Assembly: GCA_018105865.1 (NCBI GenBank)
Contig: CM030866.1
Span: 4,839,951 to 4,903,950 of the forward strand
Direction: 5' to 3'
Length of the DNA stretch: 64,000 nt
Source of the DNA: Metaphire vulgaris
Taxonomy: Eukaryota; Annelida; Clitellata; Crassiclitellata; Megascolecidae
Position numbers and translations under genes: made by a program. Under the pieces are notes generated by a model. The model saw only the letters and a program-made list of their open reading frames with translations, ran no database searches and was not told the origin of the DNA. Shown piece after piece: positions 61,259 through 64,000 of the stretch; position 1 is the stretch's first letter; every line of letters begins with the position of its first letter.

Positions 61259-63345
61259 CTAGCGGAACAGGACCCAGGTCCGGGTGAAACTTGTCGTATA
61301 ACTCCCGCAAGACAAAGACGCAGAAGTGCGCTGACTCGCCATCAGAGGCAAATGTACTTTGGAGTCTGCGAGAGACTCGGCTTCAGTCGAACTCGTCGAT
61401 ATAAGACGACTGCGAGAGCTGACGGAACCAGCAAAGTCTCTCCTCGGTGAAATCGTCGTTCGTTGAACTGAATCTGGGGAAAACGAGTCGACAATGACGC
61501 CATTATTGGAGGTCCACGTCCTAACCGGCGTACGGACAATCGGGTGATGCTGGTCAGGTACACCACTGAGGTAGGAATTCACCTGTATAACAGGCAACAC
61601 AGGTAAATGGTTGCAACCATACATCGCAAGTTAATAAAACATTCACATTTTCATGCATACTGTGTACTGTATGTACCTGTAGATAACAATCATAAAAAGA
61701 TGGTATATAATTACATATGCCACGCTTAGCTAATGCTGCACCATTGTTGCGAAAATGCGGTATAATGAAACATAATAAGGGACTTATATAGCACTTCTTT
61801 TTTACTACTCAGAGGCGCTCCCGGCTTTTCAGTGGAGTTTCCATGTGGGGGATGAGTGGGGATGCATCCCCACTGGACTTCCAGACTTTTTTTCGCTTAT
61901 AAAACCTAATTTTTGGGGTAAAAGTCTCGTAAATCTATGAGAAAAAACTGTGGATGACCTTTTTTTGCTTGTCAACCTATTTTTCGGGAAAAGTGTAGCA
62001 AAATTAGGGAAAAATTTCCCTTTTGTCATCTTTTTTCGACAAAGTTTATTTGATTTTTCCCATCTCTTTTCATCCCCCCACCAACTTCCTATGAATTCAT
62101 TTCATCCCCCAACCAAGAAATCCTGAAACCGCCACTGTGGCTTTTGATAAGAAGCCGAGACTTTAGTCTTTGCAATGAACTGTGAGAGGCATGAGTTGAA
62201 ACTCACGTGGTTATGATTTACATCGTCGACATTGAGCCAATGTCTGAAGCTGGTCGTGTCGCGAATCATTCTAATGACAATGTCGGGAAGTAGGGCGGTA
62301 AACGTCAGCAGGATGATAAGGAACCAGACATAAGTGCTCCCCAACATCATCTGGAAAGACCCGTGCAAGTCCACCGTGTCCGTGAAGAAGGTCCTAAAAG
62401 ACAAAACAGCGATAGACTTACTCTCAAGTTTCAAGCAAACCAAACCACGGATCATGAATTCAATTGAGCCAGGAACTTACCAGAACAAAGAGCTGCAAAC
62501 AAGAGTCATGACGAAGTATGCGGCAAACGATAAGAAAAACGCGCCCATTGTCATTCCGTTGAAGTTGTAGGTTTCAAGAATCAGCTAAAATACACAAACT
62601 CAAAATTCATATTTGAAATATTTCGCCCGTTTTCTATCAAATAACAAATAAAAAGCGGCGCATTAATTTGAATAATGCAATAGTTCCATTTCAATGATAG
62701 CTTGTAGAGTTACTCGATAATATACTAATTTTTAAAAAAGAATATCATGTGTTCTGCTGTGGAAAGAACGCTGATACCTTAATGTTGACGGTTAGAACAC
62801 AGATTGTCATTATAACGGTTCCAAGATCATCAATACCATAATCCTATGAAACACAAAACTCACAATCAGAACATCGAATCATTCAAGAGATCGCATTCAC
62901 ATAAACTTTCTCCAGTCACAGACTTTCGCAAACAGCTTTTACTTAACAATCACCAAATACAAATGTATTTCATTGAAAACACCCAAGACAACCTAGGTTT
63001 AACTGTGCAATTTTACAAAATTAATTTCCCATTTGTTGCTAGTATTTTGTAAAGATTTGTCTCAATGTCACACAAAGACACCAGGACTATGAGTGCCTAT
63101 AAATCAGTTTTTAGACAATTGATTGTCATAAAATTATCTGGACCACTATGCAATGTGTGCAGCTGGGTTCAAACCCTCAGGCTTTTGTCTCTGGGGAATG
63201 GCTTATGCTGCCAAAATGGCATTCATAGTTCAACAACACAACAAGTAAGAAAGTAAGTGACCGACCAGTCCATTGTTAAATGGAGAATTTCCAGGTTGAA
63301 AAGCAAAGAGCGCTCCAAAGAAGAAGACCAACGAATGCCATATTG
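61259..63345 (-). CDS. P4-type ATPase (phospholipid flippase), C-terminal exons; 5' part outside window
   Basis: P4-ATPases move phospholipids from the outer to the inner leaflet. Five exons join in phase: 63266-63345, 62778-62843, 62481-62584, 62207-62393 and 61259-61582. They encode the last transmembrane segments: AIWHSLVFFFGALFAFQPG, DDLGTVIMTICVLTVNIKLI, MGAFFLSFAAYFVMTLVC and TYVWFLIILLTFTALLPDI. The tail is Ser/Thr/Arg-rich (107 codons in the final exon). The layout matches the family's membrane domain after the HSL motif and the LLPDI segment before the tail. I cannot assign the class with confidence; ATP11-like is my first guess. The first donor listed (CTG|gtcggt) is weak and adjoins a SINE. 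The cytoplasmic ATPase domains lie right of 64000. Confidence 0.82.
61830..62137. mobile_element. hAT-like element in the last P4-ATPase intron
   Basis: A 308 bp element with left end CAGTGGAGTTTCC and right end GAAACCGCCACTG. It is flanked by CGGCTTTT and TGGCTTTT (7 of 8). The interior is T-rich with C-runs and has no coding frame. Confidence 0.72.
63135..63260 (+). mobile_element. Divergent SINE abutting a P4-ATPase splice donor
   Basis: Box B-like GGGTTCAAACCCT (63164-63176) is followed by a 3' unit ending AACAAGTAAGAAAGTAAG, which resembles the SINE at 1921. Its end lies within about 6 bases of the exon end at 63266. Confidence 0.6.
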
Positions 63346-64000
63346 CTACAACACACAACACATTCAGTACTAAACAGTAAGTAAGAAAACACAGAGTGAA
63401 GCACATAACAGCCGCGTCAAATTATATACACAGGGGCGGCGATAGGGGGGTGGGACCGCGGGTCCGGACCCACCCAGTCTCGGGCAGGGACACCCGAGCA
63501 AATCGTGCAAATCTGCAGAGAAATTATGATTTGGGATGAGAGTGATGGGGAGGGGTAGTCTGAGCCTGGTCCTGGTTGTGTAGATTACATTAGACCCAAC
63601 CAGCCAACAAAACCCAGCACCGCCCATGTAGCCTACTGTAGCATTAGTCCTTGCATTGTACAATTTCAAACAGGGTATCAATTTTATAATATTTTTGTGG
63701 TCTGTAAAACCTGTAATAAAAGAAACCAGCTCTATTAAGCGCCATCTTATCTCTCGATTGATTTTTTAGACATTTGACAGAGAATGGATTTCTGAAAGAC
63801 TTTGTATAGTGTCGTTTCAAATGGCTCATTATTTTTTGTGGCATTTCGAAAGCTCTAGAAAAAAATTGAGGCAGAATATACTGACAATTCTAGTACAGTT
63901 TGACACAACAAAGATGGGGACACTTAATATTTGCATATCTATAGCCTACTGTAGCACTGAATTTTGATTTTTGTGGTTTAAAACCTGTTTTGACAGAGAA
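63346..64000. other. P4-ATPase intron at the right edge
   Basis: No further exon was recognised. A CAGGGGCGGCGATAGG sequence at 63432 looks like the left end of a hAT element whose right end is not in the window. Confidence 0.5.

Overview
This is a eukaryotic, metazoan genomic window, AT-rich, with short exons and GT-AG introns in which splice phases match from exon to exon. The gene set and repeats suggest a marine invertebrate: a single L1-type cell-adhesion gene, one FET-family gene, tRNA-derived SINEs, LINE 3' fragments, and many small hAT-like and TTAA-flanked palindromic elements. I cannot name the phylum from the sequence alone.

Layout, left to right. (1) 527-8670, minus: an L1CAM/neuroglian-type adhesion molecule with signal peptide, six Ig domains and the first FN3 domain; the gene continues past the left edge. 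(2) 14741-19671, minus, with a possible 5' exon ending at 26782: thymine DNA glycosylase (TDG), with an extended GC-rich C-terminal exon and an unusual active-site motif (GSCPG where vertebrates have GINPG). (3) 28446-43131, minus: a complete 16-exon FET-family gene (FUS/EWSR1/TAF15/cabeza) with SYGQ-rich N-terminus, RRM, RanBP2-type zinc finger, RGG region and C-terminal PY-NLS. (4) 43923-50147, plus: eIF2A, head-to-head with FET across about 0.8 kb. It has a U12-type AT-AC intron, one apparent frameshift, and no recognisable last exon(s). (5) 54120-57629, minus: complete six-exon LAMTOR1 (p18), the lipidated Ragulator anchor. (6) 61259-63345, minus: last five exons of a P4-type ATPase (phospholipid flippase), whose 5' part lies beyond the right edge.

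These are housekeeping or developmental genes with no common pathway (adhesion, DNA repair/demethylation, RNA binding, translation, mTORC1 scaffolding, lipid flipping). Only FET and eIF2A look likely to share a promoter.

Between and inside the genes the DNA is dominated by repeats. There are nine copies of a roughly 80 bp palindrome bounded by TTAA, and about twelve hAT-like elements, seven of them with perfect 8 bp target duplications that can be read directly. There are also tRNA-type SINEs, LINE 3' fragments, long-armed inverted repeats and many microsatellites. Three exon-disrupting single-base indels, one at a homopolymer, look more like assembly error or allelic variants than pseudogenes.
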